Shown: positions 24,569-31,897 of the stretch, piece by piece
How the letters are laid out: each line of letters opens with the position of its first letter
How positions within the stretch are numbered: position 1 is the first letter of the stretch
Assembly: GCA_022508865.1 (NCBI GenBank)
Contig: JAFLUK010000004.1
Coordinates: forward strand, 1-31,897
Reading direction: 5' to 3'
DNA from: Oscillospiraceae bacterium
Lineage (GTDB): Bacteria; Bacillota; Clostridia; Oscillospirales; Acutalibacteraceae
Length of the DNA: 31,897 bases
Position numbers and translations under genes: made by a program
The notes under the pieces: generated by a model
Databases searched by the model: none
What the model was told of the DNA's origin: nothing
Seen by the model: only the letters and a program-made list of their open reading frames with translations

Positions 24569-24748
24569 TTATTTCAACATATAAGAAGCGGTGTTAACCA
24601 TTTCTTCCATAGCGTGGATAGCTCTGTTCAATTTCTTTTTCATTGGCTTTTTCATTTTACTTTCCATAACCTTTTCACCAATAACACCCATTGCGATACC
24701 TGACATCACTCCAATACACACACCTTTTACCATTCCTGAAGTACCCAT
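24569..24748 (-). CDS. Small 59-residue glycine-rich/basic protein
   Basis: A minus-strand frame of 59 codons with a very strong ribosome binding site (GGGAGGTGA six bases upstream). It begins MGTSGMVKGVCIGVMSGIAM. The N-terminal half is a glycine-spaced hydrophobic helix that could sit in the membrane; the C-terminal half is rich in Lys and Met and predicted amphipathic (KKPMKKKLNRAIHAMEEMV). The layout recalls YtxH-like small envelope proteins, but I cannot assign a family. It lies between the convergent ABC operon and the divergent trmL gene. The strong start signal and complete frame make a real gene likely. Confidence 0.72.
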   Translation of the reverse strand: MGTSGMVKGVCIGVMSGIAMGVIGEKVMESKMKKPMKKKLNRAIHAMEEMVNTASYMLK

Positions 24749-24880
24749 AAGCTCACCTCCCTTTTGATAGTGATAATATTATCCCCCGTATCAAAATGGG
24801 TATGATAGAAAAAAAGAGCCACAGGTGGAAGTTATTGCTTTTATTCTGAATTTGATTATAATGGAATAGAGGTGATTAAT

Positions 24881-25381
24881 TTGGCAACACTTAACATTGT
24901 AATGGTTGAGCCTGAAATCCCGCAGAATACAGGCAATATTGCAAGAACCTGCGCCGCAACAGGCGCAAGACTTCATCTTGTGAAACCGTTGGGATTTTCT
25001 ACCGATGACAAAACCCTAAAGCGTGCCGGACTGGACTACTGGCATTTGCTTGACATAACATACTATGAAAATCTTGATGATTTTCTTGAAAAAACAAAAG
25101 GTGCAAAATATTTTCTCTACACCACAAAGGCACTGAACAGACACACAGATATTATCTACCCTGACAACTGCTACCTGCTGTTTGGAAAGGAAACCCGAGG
25201 TCTGCCGGAACACCTTTTGTTACAACACAAAAACAGCTGTGTGCGTATTCCTATGATTAAGGATGCACGTAGTCTGAATTTGTCAAATTCTGTAGCAATA
25301 GCAGCCTATGAAGTATTAAGACAGTGGAATTATCCCGATTTGCTCACCCACGGCCATCTTCACAGGCATAGCTGGGAATGA
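24881..25381 (+). CDS. trmL: tRNA (cytidine(34)-2'-O)-methyltransferase TrmL
   Basis: SPOUT-class enzyme that 2'-O-methylates the wobble base of certain leucine tRNAs. The 166-residue protein carries the three SpoU motifs: EPEIPQNTGNIAR (motif 1), LLFGKETRGLPE (motif 2) and MIKDARSLNLSNSVAIAAYE (motif 3, knotted SAM site). It is the short, catalytic-domain-only form. I take the TTG at 24881 as the start because AGAGGTGA ends about six bases before it; an in-frame GTG at 24872 lies inside that site. Confidence 0.92.
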   Translation: MATLNIVMVEPEIPQNTGNIARTCAATGARLHLVKPLGFSTDDKTLKRAGLDYWHLLDITYYENLDDFLEKTKGAKYFLYTTKALNRHTDIIYPDNCYLLFGKETRGLPEHLLLQHKNSCVRIPMIKDARSLNLSNSVAIAAYEVLRQWNYPDLLTHGHLHRHSWE

Positions 25382-25464
25382 CAATTTAAAATTTGGAATT
25401 GACCTAATTAAGAATATTATTCCCTGTTTTGTTAAAAAAATCACGATTTACTCCTTAAAAGCTA

Positions 25465-25493
25465 TTGAAAATATTACAGAGTTGTTATATAAT
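25465..25493 (+). promoter_or_regulatory. Predicted strong sigma-A promoter for pgk
   Basis: TTGAAA (25465-25470), 17-base spacer, perfect TATAAT (25488-25493). The start near 25500 gives a leader of about 97 bases. Confidence 0.8.
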
Positions 25494-25537
25494 TAGTTAT
25501 ATCTGGAAATACAGAACAGATTAAATAAATTAATACT

Positions 25538-25575
25538 AAACACCGATACAAAACAGAAAAAAGTTATCAGTGTTT
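25538..25575 (+). other. Imperfect hairpin in the pgk leader
   Basis: AAACACCGATA (25538-25548) and TATCAGTGTTT (25565-25575) pair at ten of eleven positions around an A-rich 16-base loop, just before the ribosome binding site AAGGAAG (25582-25588). It may protect the transcript or tune translation; this is inference. Confidence 0.4.
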
Positions 25576-25596
25576 GGGTGAAAGGAAGTTATTATA

Positions 25597-26805
25597 ATGG
25601 GTTTAAACAAAGTTACTGTAGATGACGTAAACTATGCCGGTAAAAAGGTGCTTTGCCGTTGTGACTTTAACGTACCTCTTAAAGAGGGCGTTATCACAAA
25701 CGACAACAGAATTACAGCCGCTTTACCAACAATCAAAAAGATTATGAATGACGGCGGCAAGGTTATTCTTTGCTCACATCTCGGCAAGCCAAAGAATGGT
25801 CCGGAGGACAAATTCTCTCTCGCTCCTGTAGCAGTAAGACTTTCAGAGCTTCTGGGCAAGGATGTTGTATTTGCTGCTGACGACGAAGTTGTTGGCGAAA
25901 ACGCAAAGGCTGCTGTTGCAGCTATGAAGGACGGCGATGTTGTTCTTCTCCAGAATACAAGATTCAGAAAAGAAGAAACAAAGAATTTAGAGCCATTTTC
26001 AGAAGAGCTTGCTTCTCTTGCAGACTGCTATGTAATGGACGCTTTCGGTTCAGCTCACAGAGCACACTGCTCAACAGCAGGTGTTACAGACCACATTAAG
26101 GAAACAGCTGTCGGCTACCTTATGCAGAAAGAAATTGACTACCTTGGCAACGCTGTAGAAACACCTGTAAGACCTTTTGTTGCTATTCTCGGCGGCGCAA
26201 AGGTTGCAGACAAGCTTAACGTTATTTCTAACCTCCTTGAAAAGTGCGACACACTTATCATCGGCGGCGGTATGGCTTATACATTCCTTAAGGCAAAGGG
26301 CTACGAGGTTGGTAAGTCACTTGTTGACGACAGCAAGATTGACTACTGTAAGGAAATGATGGCAAAGGCAGAGAGCCTTGGCAAGCAGCTCCTTCTCCCA
26401 ATCGACACAACAATTGCAGCAGGCTTCCCTGACCCAATTGATGCACCTATCGACGTACAGGTTGTTGAAGCTACAGCAATTCCTGCTGATATGGAGGGTC
26501 TTGATATCGGTACAAAGACACAGGAGCTTTTTGCAAATGCTGTTAAGTCTGCAAAGACTGTTGTTTGGAACGGACCAATGGGTGTATTTGAAAATCCAAC
26601 ACTTGCAGCCGGCACAATTTCTGTTGCAAAGGCACTTGCAGAAACCGATGCCACAACAATCATCGGCGGCGGTGACTCTGCTGCTGCTGTTATTCAGCTT
26701 GGCTTTGCAGACAAAATGAGCCACATTTCAACAGGCGGCGGTGCTTCTCTTGAATATCTTGAGGGTAAGGTGCTTCCGGGCATTGCAGTTATTGCTGACA
26801 AATAA
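25597..26805 (+). CDS. pgk: Phosphoglycerate kinase
   Basis: Glycolytic enzyme transferring phosphate from 1,3-bisphosphoglycerate to ADP. At 402 residues it is standard length. Signatures: RCDFNVPLKEGVITNDNRI (substrate Asp/Arg region), SHLGKPK, NTRFRKEETKN, DAFGSAHRAHCS, the hinge GGAKVADKL and the nucleotide loop GGGDSAAAVIQLG. Codon choice is more restricted than in neighbouring genes, consistent with high expression. First gene of pgk-tpiA-gpmI; the usual upstream gapA is not in the window. Confidence 0.98.
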   Translation: MGLNKVTVDDVNYAGKKVLCRCDFNVPLKEGVITNDNRITAALPTIKKIMNDGGKVILCSHLGKPKNGPEDKFSLAPVAVRLSELLGKDVVFAADDEVVGENAKAAVAAMKDGDVVLLQNTRFRKEETKNLEPFSEELASLADCYVMDAFGSAHRAHCSTAGVTDHIKETAVGYLMQKEIDYLGNAVETPVRPFVAILGGAKVADKLNVISNLLEKCDTLIIGGGMAYTFLKAKGYEVGKSLVDDSKIDYCKEMMAKAESLGKQLLLPIDTTIAAGFPDPIDAPIDVQVVEATAIPADMEGLDIGTKTQELFANAVKSAKTVVWNGPMGVFENPTLAAGTISVAKALAETDATTIIGGGDSAAAVIQLGFADKMSHISTGGGASLEYLEGKVLPGIAVIADK

Positions 26806-26824
26806 TTTAGTATTAATGATAGTA

Positions 26825-26850
26825 AAGGGCGGACATAGATTTCCGCCCTT
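26825..26850 (+). other. Intercistronic hairpin between pgk and tpiA
   Basis: AAGGGCGGA (26825-26833) pairs perfectly with TCCGCCCTT (26842-26850) around an eight-base loop, but ACTTGTG follows instead of a U tract. It is more likely a processing or stability element, letting pgk mRNA accumulate separately, than a full terminator. Confidence 0.55.
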
Positions 26851-26897
26851 ACTTGTGAAATATTATAAAACTCACCAAAACAGAAAGGAATATAAAA

Positions 26898-27665
26898 ATG
26901 GATAAGAGTAAAAGAACTGCTATTATTGCAGGTAACTGGAAAATGAACAAAACTCCAAAGGAAGCAAAGGCTCTCCTTACCGAGCTTATTCCAATGGTTA
27001 AGGATGCAGATTGCGAGGTTGTAGCATGCGTGCCATTCGTTGACCTTACAGTTGCTCTTGAGGTAACCGAGGGCACAAATATTAAAATCGGTGCAGAAAA
27101 TTGCCACTGGGAAGAAAGCGGCGCTTACACAGGAGAAATCTCTGCAAAAATGCTGGCTGAAATGGGCGTTCCTTATGTTGTTCTGGGTCACAGCGAAAGA
27201 AGACAGTATTTCGGCGAAACTGACGAAACTGTTAACAAGAGAACAAAAGCTGCTTTGGCAGCAGGATTAAAGCCAATTGTTTGTGTTGGTGAGCTTCTTT
27301 GGGAAAGAGAATGTAACATTACAGAGGAAGTTATTGCAAGACAGATTAAGCTTGACCTCTTTGATATTTCTGCAGAAGATGTTAAAAAGACTGTAATTGC
27401 TTACGAGCCTGTATGGGCTATCGGCACAGGCAAAACTGCTACTGCCGATCAGGCACAGGAGGTTTGCTCCTTTATCCGTGCTACACTTGCAAAGCTCTAT
27501 GGCGAAGAAACAGCAGAGGCTGTTACAATCCAGTACGGCGGCTCTATGAACGACGGCAACTGCGAAGAGCTTCTCTCAAAGGTTGATGTTGACGGCGGTC
27601 TTATCGGCGGCGCATCTCTTGTTGCAGCAAAGTTCCAGCCAATCGTTGCTGCCGCTTCCAAGTAA
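26898..27665 (+). CDS. tpiA: Triosephosphate isomerase
   Basis: Interconverts dihydroxyacetone phosphate and glyceraldehyde 3-phosphate. The 255-residue TIM barrel has the substrate lysine in GNWKMNKT (about 11-18), the electrophile His in VLGHSERRQ, the catalytic Glu and loop 6 in AYEPVWAIGTGKTA, and the phosphate loop YGGSMN. Full length. Ribosome binding site AGAAAGGA before the ATG. No promoter seen in the 92-base gap after pgk. Confidence 0.98.
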   Translation: MDKSKRTAIIAGNWKMNKTPKEAKALLTELIPMVKDADCEVVACVPFVDLTVALEVTEGTNIKIGAENCHWEESGAYTGEISAKMLAEMGVPYVVLGHSERRQYFGETDETVNKRTKAALAAGLKPIVCVGELLWERECNITEEVIARQIKLDLFDISAEDVKKTVIAYEPVWAIGTGKTATADQAQEVCSFIRATLAKLYGEETAEAVTIQYGGSMNDGNCEELLSKVDVDGGLIGGASLVAAKFQPIVAAASK

Positions 27666-27700
27666 TCTATTATAATAACTTAACCGAAGGATTGAATATT

Positions 27701-29212
27701 ATGAAAAAACCATTAATCTTAATGATACTTGACGGCTTTGGTATTTCTACAGAACAGGGCAACGCCATTGTTTCTGCAAAAACTCCAAATCTGGGAAAAA
27801 TTATCGGTGAAAATCCTGTAACTATGATTGGTGCCTCCGGTATGGACGTGGGTCTGCCTGATGGTCAGATGGGTAACTCTGAAGTTGGCCACACAAACAT
27901 TGGCGCCGGCAGAGTTGTGTATCAGGAACTTACAAGAATCACAAAGTCAATTCAGGACGGAGATTTCTTTAATAACGAAGCAATTACAAACGCTATTGAA
28001 AATGCAAAGAAAAACAATTCTGCAATTCACTTTATGGGTCTTCTCTCCGACGGCGGTGTTCACTCACACAACACTCACCTTTACGGACTTCTTGAAGCTG
28101 CAAAAAGAGCAGGGCTTACAAAGGTTTATGTTCATGCATTTCTTGACGGTCGTGATGTTCCCCCATCATCTGCAAAGGAATTTGTAATTGATTGCGATAA
28201 GGAAATGGAAAAAATCGGCGTGGGTAAAATTGCCACCGTAATGGGCAGATACTACGCAATGGATAGAGATAACCGCTGGGAGCGTGTAGAAAAGGCTTAT
28301 GCTGCTATGGTATACGGCGAGGGCGAAACTGCTCCGTCAGCACCTTTGGCTGTTCAGAATTCTTACGACAAGGACACAACAGACGAATTTGTACTGCCAA
28401 CAGTAATTGAAGGCGGCGACACAATCAAGGCTAATGACTCTGTTGTATTCTTTAACTTCCGTCCCGACAGAGCAAGAGAAATCACAAGAACACTTGTGGA
28501 CGAGGAATTTACAGGCTTTGAAAGGAAAAAGGGCTTCTTCCCTCTTACCTATGTTTGTATGACACAGTACGATGCAACAATGCCAAATGTAGACGTTGCA
28601 TTTAAACCACAATCCCTTGTAAACACCCTTGGCGAATATATTTCAAGCAAGGGTATGACACAACTTCGAATTGCCGAAACAGAAAAGTATGCCCATGTAA
28701 CATTCTTCTTTAACGGCGGTGTTGAAAAGCAGTACGACAACGAGGACAGAATTCTCGTAAAATCTCCAAGTGTTGCAACATATGATATGCAACCTGAAAT
28801 GTCTGCTTACGAAGTAACAGACAAGTGCTGTGAGGCTATCAAAAGCGGCAAGTATGATATGATAATACTCAACTTTGCAAACTGCGATATGGTAGGTCAC
28901 ACAGGTGTGTTTGATGCAGCTGTTGCAGCTGTTGAAGCTGTTGATGTTTGCGTTGGCAAGGTAATTGATGCTATAAGCGAAATGAATGGCGTTGCAATTA
29001 TCACAGCTGACCACGGCAATGCTGACAAAATGTTTGAAAAAGACGGCTCACCATTTACAGCACACACCACAAATCCTGTACCATTCTGCGTTGTTAACTA
29101 CCCATGCAAGCTTCGTGAAGGTGGCAAGCTTGCTGACATAGCCCCAACAATGCTAAAAATCCTTGACCTTCCGCAGCCCGAGGAAATGACAGGTACATCA
29201 ATTATTGAATAA
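27701..29212 (+). CDS. gpmI: 2,3-bisphosphoglycerate-independent phosphoglycerate mutase
   Basis: Interconverts 3- and 2-phosphoglycerate using two Mn2+ ions. The 503-residue protein has the metal/alkaline-phosphatase-fold start LILMILDGFGIS, the phosphoserine loop DGQMGNSEVGHTNIGAGR, FLDGRDVPPSSA, and the late metal ligands in NFANCDMVGHTG and TADHGNADKM. Start ATG at 27701 with GAAGGA ten bases earlier; an in-frame TTG at 27692 is less likely. The unit ends with a hairpin at 29230; enolase, the usual next gene, is absent here. Confidence 0.97.
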   Translation: MKKPLILMILDGFGISTEQGNAIVSAKTPNLGKIIGENPVTMIGASGMDVGLPDGQMGNSEVGHTNIGAGRVVYQELTRITKSIQDGDFFNNEAITNAIENAKKNNSAIHFMGLLSDGGVHSHNTHLYGLLEAAKRAGLTKVYVHAFLDGRDVPPSSAKEFVIDCDKEMEKIGVGKIATVMGRYYAMDRDNRWERVEKAYAAMVYGEGETAPSAPLAVQNSYDKDTTDEFVLPTVIEGGDTIKANDSVVFFNFRPDRAREITRTLVDEEFTGFERKKGFFPLTYVCMTQYDATMPNVDVAFKPQSLVNTLGEYISSKGMTQLRIAETEKYAHVTFFFNGGVEKQYDNEDRILVKSPSVATYDMQPEMSAYEVTDKCCEAIKSGKYDMIILNFANCDMVGHTGVFDAAVAAVEAVDVCVGKVIDAISEMNGVAIITADHGNADKMFEKDGSPFTAHTTNPVPFCVVNYPCKLREGGKLADIAPTMLKILDLPQPEEMTGTSIIE

Positions 29213-29229
29213 CAAAAATCAATATTTTT

Positions 29230-29265
29230 ATCCCACACTTCAAAAAAGTGTGGGGTAAATTTTAT
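29230..29265 (+). terminator. Terminator after gpmI
   Basis: CCCACACTT (29232-29240) and AAGTGTGGG (29246-29254), nine perfect pairs around CAAAA, extended by A-T and G-U pairs, then AAATTTTAT. The U tract is interrupted by As. Confidence 0.75.
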
Positions 29266-29324
29266 GTATTAGAAAATTATACATAATAGCCAAAAAATAC
29301 ATAGCTTTTTTGGCAGCTAAATTC

Positions 29325-29353
29325 TTGAATTGTTCACATTTACAAGATATAAT
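29325..29353 (+). promoter_or_regulatory. Predicted sigma-A promoter for the secreted Big2 protein
   Basis: TTGAAT (29325-29330), 17-base spacer, perfect TATAAT (29348-29353), only about 20 bases before the start codon, so the leader is very short and consists of little more than the ribosome binding site GGAGGTG. Confidence 0.7.
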
Positions 29354-29374
29354 AGTTGTATCGGAGGTGTTATG

Positions 29375-30124
29375 ATGAAAAAGTATATTTCATTATTATT
29401 ATCAATATTAATGGCTGTGTCTGTTATTACAGTGGGATTTACAGCCAATGCAGCAACAAAAACAACTGTGAATGGCAAATCAGCCGTAAAAAATGGCATT
29501 GTGTATGTTACATATACACTTAAGACTCCTGAAAAAATGGAAGATATTCAGGCTGAAATCAGCTACACAAGCGGTCTTAAGCTTTTATCCACCATCTACT
29601 CAGAGGAGCTGACATCAAGCGGCTTCCAGCACAACGAGGCAATTAAGGGAAAAATTTTCTTCAACGCCATAAACATTGGCAAGGGTATGGACTACACATC
29701 AACAACAAATCTTGTAAAGATGAAGTTTAAGGTTACAGCCACAGGTAAACAGACAACAAGCTTTAATATGGTATGCCTTGATGGCAAAAGCGGCAAAAGC
29801 TACGGAAAAAGCCAGTCTAACACTTACTATAGCAAAATTCAACTAAAGAAAGTTGAAAAATTTATGACCTATTCCATCAAGCTGAATAAGTCTTCCCTTA
29901 AGCTTAAAGTTAAACAATCCTTTAAATTAAAAGCTACAATTAACCCAACATCTGCTTCCAAGTCTGTTAAGTGGACAACAAGCGACAAAAAGATTGCCAC
30001 AGTAAATAAAAACGGCAAGGTAACTGCAAAGAAAAAGGGTACTTGCTACATTACCTGCAAGGCTAATGACAGCAGTGGAAAATCCAAGAAGATTAAGGTT
30101 ACCGTAGTTAAAAAGAAAAAATAA
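29375..30124 (+). CDS. Secreted protein with cohesin-like N-domain and Big2 (bacterial Ig-like) C-domain
   Basis: A 249-residue exported protein. Signal peptide MKKYISLLLSILMAVSVITV with likely cleavage after ANA (A26). Residues ~28-160 are beta-rich, with EKMEDIQAEISYTSGLKLLS, a pattern like cohesin-type domains (low confidence). Residues ~168-245 are a typical Big2 domain: INPTSASKSVKWTTSDKKIA followed by TVNKNGKVTAKKKGTCYITC. The mature protein is strikingly rich in lysine and ends KKKK, so it should bind negatively charged wall polymers or remain cell-associated; no LPxTG anchor is present. Adjacent ATGs at 29372 and 29375; spacing from GGAGG favours 29375. Transcribed alone between a clear promoter and terminator. 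Adhesion or wall binding is inferred from the domain. Confidence 0.82.
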   Translation: MKKYISLLLSILMAVSVITVGFTANAATKTTVNGKSAVKNGIVYVTYTLKTPEKMEDIQAEISYTSGLKLLSTIYSEELTSSGFQHNEAIKGKIFFNAINIGKGMDYTSTTNLVKMKFKVTATGKQTTSFNMVCLDGKSGKSYGKSQSNTYYSKIQLKKVEKFMTYSIKLNKSSLKLKVKQSFKLKATINPTSASKSVKWTTSDKKIATVNKNGKVTAKKKGTCYITCKANDSSGKSKKIKVTVVKKKK

Positions 30125-30142
30125 TAAGCAAACTTCAAACCT

Positions 30143-30175
30143 AAACAGGGCACGCTTATGCGTGCCCTGTTTTTA
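30143..30175 (+). terminator. Strong terminator after the Big2 protein gene (possibly bidirectional)
   Basis: AAACAGGGCACGC (30143-30155) pairs fully with GCGTGCCCTGTTT (30160-30172), loop TTAT, T-rich 3' side. It lies between convergent genes; on the minus strand the stem is followed by only a short U run, so it may weakly end the ABC-2 operon too. Confidence 0.92.
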
Positions 30176-30198
30176 GCTGTTATTTTAATTACATATTT

Positions 30199-30999
30199 TT
30201 ATGACCCGGCACTTTCATATGCTTTTATACCCCTGTTCCAAATCAGCACAGAAATCACCATAATTACCAAAGAAATCACCACACTGAGACCAATGCAGAA
30301 AAGCGGGTCTTTTCCTGTAAGTATATAACTTGCAGGATAATAAGCAGTAAAAGCAAATGGAACAATATATGTGATGATTGTCTTTACAAGGTTATTATAA
30401 ATCCCTGCCGGATATTTGGCAAAATCGTTCACCATATAGAACATATATGTAATGTTGCCGCTTCGCTTTGTCCAAAAGGCTATAGCCGCAGTGGCTATTT
30501 TTATGCCTGTGTAAATCAAAGTTGCAAAGGGAATCACAAGAAGTGTAAGCAAAATTTTCACTATACCCCACTCTATAGTAAGACTTGGCAGTGATATACA
30601 AATCAGCGCAATGCCCATAATCAGCTCACCCAATGCGTCAATTTGCAGTTTTTCCACCATTACATGGAACAACGGATTGATAGGTCTTGTAAGATATTTG
30701 TCAAAATCCCCCTTACGGACGGTAAAGTGACCGATTGCCCACAAGTTGTCAAAGAGCAGATGGTCAAGCCCCTTGGGAATAAGGGAAAATCCGTATATAA
30801 ACACAATTTCTTCTATACTCCAGCCCATAAGACTTGGTATTTGAGAAAAAATTATCCATATAAACAGCAAATTAAAAAATTGTCCAATTAGAAAGCCAAT
30901 AATACCCACAAGGAAATCACCCTTGTATTCCATCATTCTTTTTAGCTCCTGTGCCACAAATATGCGGTGCATTCTCAACATTCTTCTGATTGTTTTCAT
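30199..30999 (-). CDS. ABC-2-type transporter permease (second subunit)
   Basis: A 266-residue inner-membrane permease with about six TM helices. KGDFLVGIIGFLIGQFFNLL and GDFDKYLTRPINPLFHVM (the cytoplasmic 'RPINPL' loop) are typical of the ABC-2 family transporters formerly called DUF990. It starts one base after the stop of the first permease (TAG-T-ATG) with AGGGAGGT upstream, so the two are coupled and probably form a heterodimer. Substrate unknown; the family is linked to export. Confidence 0.85.
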   Translation of the reverse strand: MKTIRRMLRMHRIFVAQELKRMMEYKGDFLVGIIGFLIGQFFNLLFIWIIFSQIPSLMGWSIEEIVFIYGFSLIPKGLDHLLFDNLWAIGHFTVRKGDFDKYLTRPINPLFHVMVEKLQIDALGELIMGIALICISLPSLTIEWGIVKILLTLLVIPFATLIYTGIKIATAAIAFWTKRSGNITYMFYMVNDFAKYPAGIYNNLVKTIITYIVPFAFTAYYPASYILTGKDPLFCIGLSVVISLVIMVISVLIWNRGIKAYESAGS

Positions 31000-31000
31000 A

Positions 31001-31819
31001 CTAACCTCCCTGCACGCAAAGGTGCTTTGTGGCTATTTTCCACAGCAGCTTGGAAAGCCCCCAAAAGGCAAGCACCCAAAACAACTGTAGCCCAAGGTAA
31101 AAAAGCATATTGCTTCCCCTGTACACTCCCATATAAATCATTACAGGGGTATAGTTTAGTGAGGAAAAAGGAAGCAGCAAAAAGACTGTTTCCAAGCTCT
31201 TTGGCAAAAATGAAAAAGGCACTACTGTACCGGACAAAAAGCCGATTATTGCGTTTTTCATCATATTTGCACCCCAAATATACTTGATAACAAAGGCTAT
31301 AAAGCCAAAGCAAATATTAAAGAAAAAGTTGATTAAATAGGCAAAAACACAGCTTACAAGATATATTAAAAATGGGATTATCTCAAACTGCACGCCACCC
31401 ATCAGCACTCCTCGGCAAACCTCAACACCTATTACAAGGGGGATAACTATAACAAACACAGTCATTATCTTATTGCCCAGTTCCTGAAAAAGAAATGTGG
31501 CATTGTAGCTTATGGGCTTAATCATACGCATAGAAATGGAGCCGTCACGAATTTCCTCTCCAATATCATATGTACCGCCACTGCCGATAAGGGTGGATGT
31601 AAGGAAAATCAGGAAAATATACACAACCATCTGGGGCATTGTAAAACCCCTCAATGTGCCTTCTCCGCTTGAAATAAAAACTGCATTCCATATAAAATAT
31701 GACACAAAACAACCCATTATATTGCCAATAATAAAGAAAAACCAATTGGCTCGATAGGTTGTTGCTTCCTGCAATCCTGCATTGATAAAAGGCATATAAA
31801 TACGGAGTTTTCGCTTCAT
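31001..31819 (-). CDS. ABC-2-type transporter permease (first subunit)
   Basis: A 272-residue permease of the same family as its neighbour; the early ATTYRANWFFFIIGNIMG and the cytoplasmic loop EIRDGSISMRMIKPISYNA are characteristic. About six TM helices. The ATG at 31819 follows AGGAGGTG and comes one base after the ATPase stop; an in-frame ATG further upstream (31879) would lie inside the ATPase gene and has no ribosome binding site. Order ATPase, permease, permease matches the usual three-gene layout of this exporter group. Confidence 0.87.
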   Translation of the reverse strand: MKRKLRIYMPFINAGLQEATTYRANWFFFIIGNIMGCFVSYFIWNAVFISSGEGTLRGFTMPQMVVYIFLIFLTSTLIGSGGTYDIGEEIRDGSISMRMIKPISYNATFLFQELGNKIMTVFVIVIPLVIGVEVCRGVLMGGVQFEIIPFLIYLVSCVFAYLINFFFNICFGFIAFVIKYIWGANMMKNAIIGFLSGTVVPFSFLPKSLETVFLLLPFSSLNYTPVMIYMGVYRGSNMLFYLGLQLFWVLAFWGLSKLLWKIATKHLCVQGG

Positions 31820-31820
31820 A

Positions 31821-31897
31821 CTACACCTCCTGTTTGTACAGTCTGCGGATAATTTCTTCAATATCCGCATCCTTAACACTAATGTCCTTTATATCTG
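31821..31897 (-). CDS. ABC transporter ATP-binding protein, C-terminal end
   Basis: Only the last 24 codons are inside the window, reading DIKDISVKDADIEEIIRRLY then KQEV and TAG. The 'I..p.IEEiI..lY' ending is the usual C-terminus of NatA-type ABC ATPases, and the position before two ABC-2 permeases with one-base spacing supports it. Walker motifs lie beyond the right edge and cannot be checked. Confidence 0.75.
   Translation of the reverse strand, partial: DIKDISVKDADIEEIIRRLYKQEV

Noticed and set aside
26694..27191. 165-codon minus-strand frame over the pgk-tpiA junction
   Set aside because: Antisense to two highly expressed genes; no independent start signal.
1..31897. Defence island, CRISPR, prophage or transposon
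   Set aside because: No repeats of the right kind, no integrase, transposase, nuclease or phage genes, and the gene content is core metabolism throughout.

Overview
The window reads as a core-genome segment of a low-GC (roughly 40% by eye) Gram-positive bacterium, most likely a Clostridia-type Firmicute, possibly of the Ruminococcaceae/Oscillospiraceae kind (inference). The grounds are strong AGGAGG-type ribosome binding sites, near-consensus sigma-A promoters with 17-base spacers, a T-box leader, lipoproteins with Gram-positive-style lipoboxes, TrmK next to a Nif3-family protein, RecX after RecA, and a PdaB-like polysaccharide deacetylase. There are no rRNA or tRNA genes, CRISPR arrays, insertion sequences or phage genes, so this is not an obvious mobile island.

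Layout. (1) 1-2322, minus strand: the 5' end of murA (TTG start) and a comM/yifB AAA+ ATPase. (2) 2560-3592, plus: a small sigma-70-family factor and a double zinc-knuckle protein. (3) 3595-5371: DUF1858 protein, trmK and a Nif3-like metal protein, ending in a clear terminator. (4) 5412-7589: trmB and a large lipoprotein with calcium-loop-like DxDxD repeats. (5) 7611-11794: response regulator, histidine kinase, DUF1385 membrane protein and prmC; its promoter has a perfect palindrome between the -35 and -10. (6) 11816-16073: recA, recX, rimO, pgsA and a small lipoprotein, tightly packed. (7) 16078-18470: a cysteine T-box riboswitch driving cysE-cysS. (8) 18489-19302: a hairpin that ends the cysS unit and buries the ribosome binding site of a PdaB-like deacetylase gene. 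(9) 19416-24548: a five-gene operon with a lipoprotein solute-binding protein, two sugar-type ABC permeases, a truncated membrane-fusion-like protein and a MacB/FtsX-like permease, and no ATPase. (10) 24569-25381: a 59-residue minus-strand small protein and trmL. (11) 25465-29265: pgk, tpiA and gpmI. (12) 29325-30175: a single-gene unit for a secreted, lysine-rich Big2-domain protein. (13) 30199-31897, minus: two ABC-2-type permeases and the last residues of their ATPase.

How the parts fit. Most genes are housekeeping: wall synthesis, tRNA and ribosome modification, recombination, phospholipid synthesis, cysteine supply and charging, and lower glycolysis. The parts least explained by known pathways are the ATPase-less operon at 19459-24507, the repeat lipoprotein beside the two-component system, and the hairpin over the deacetylase ribosome binding site. 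I do not see a defence, secretion or biosynthetic system that can be called new with confidence; the operon at 19459-24507 is the best candidate.
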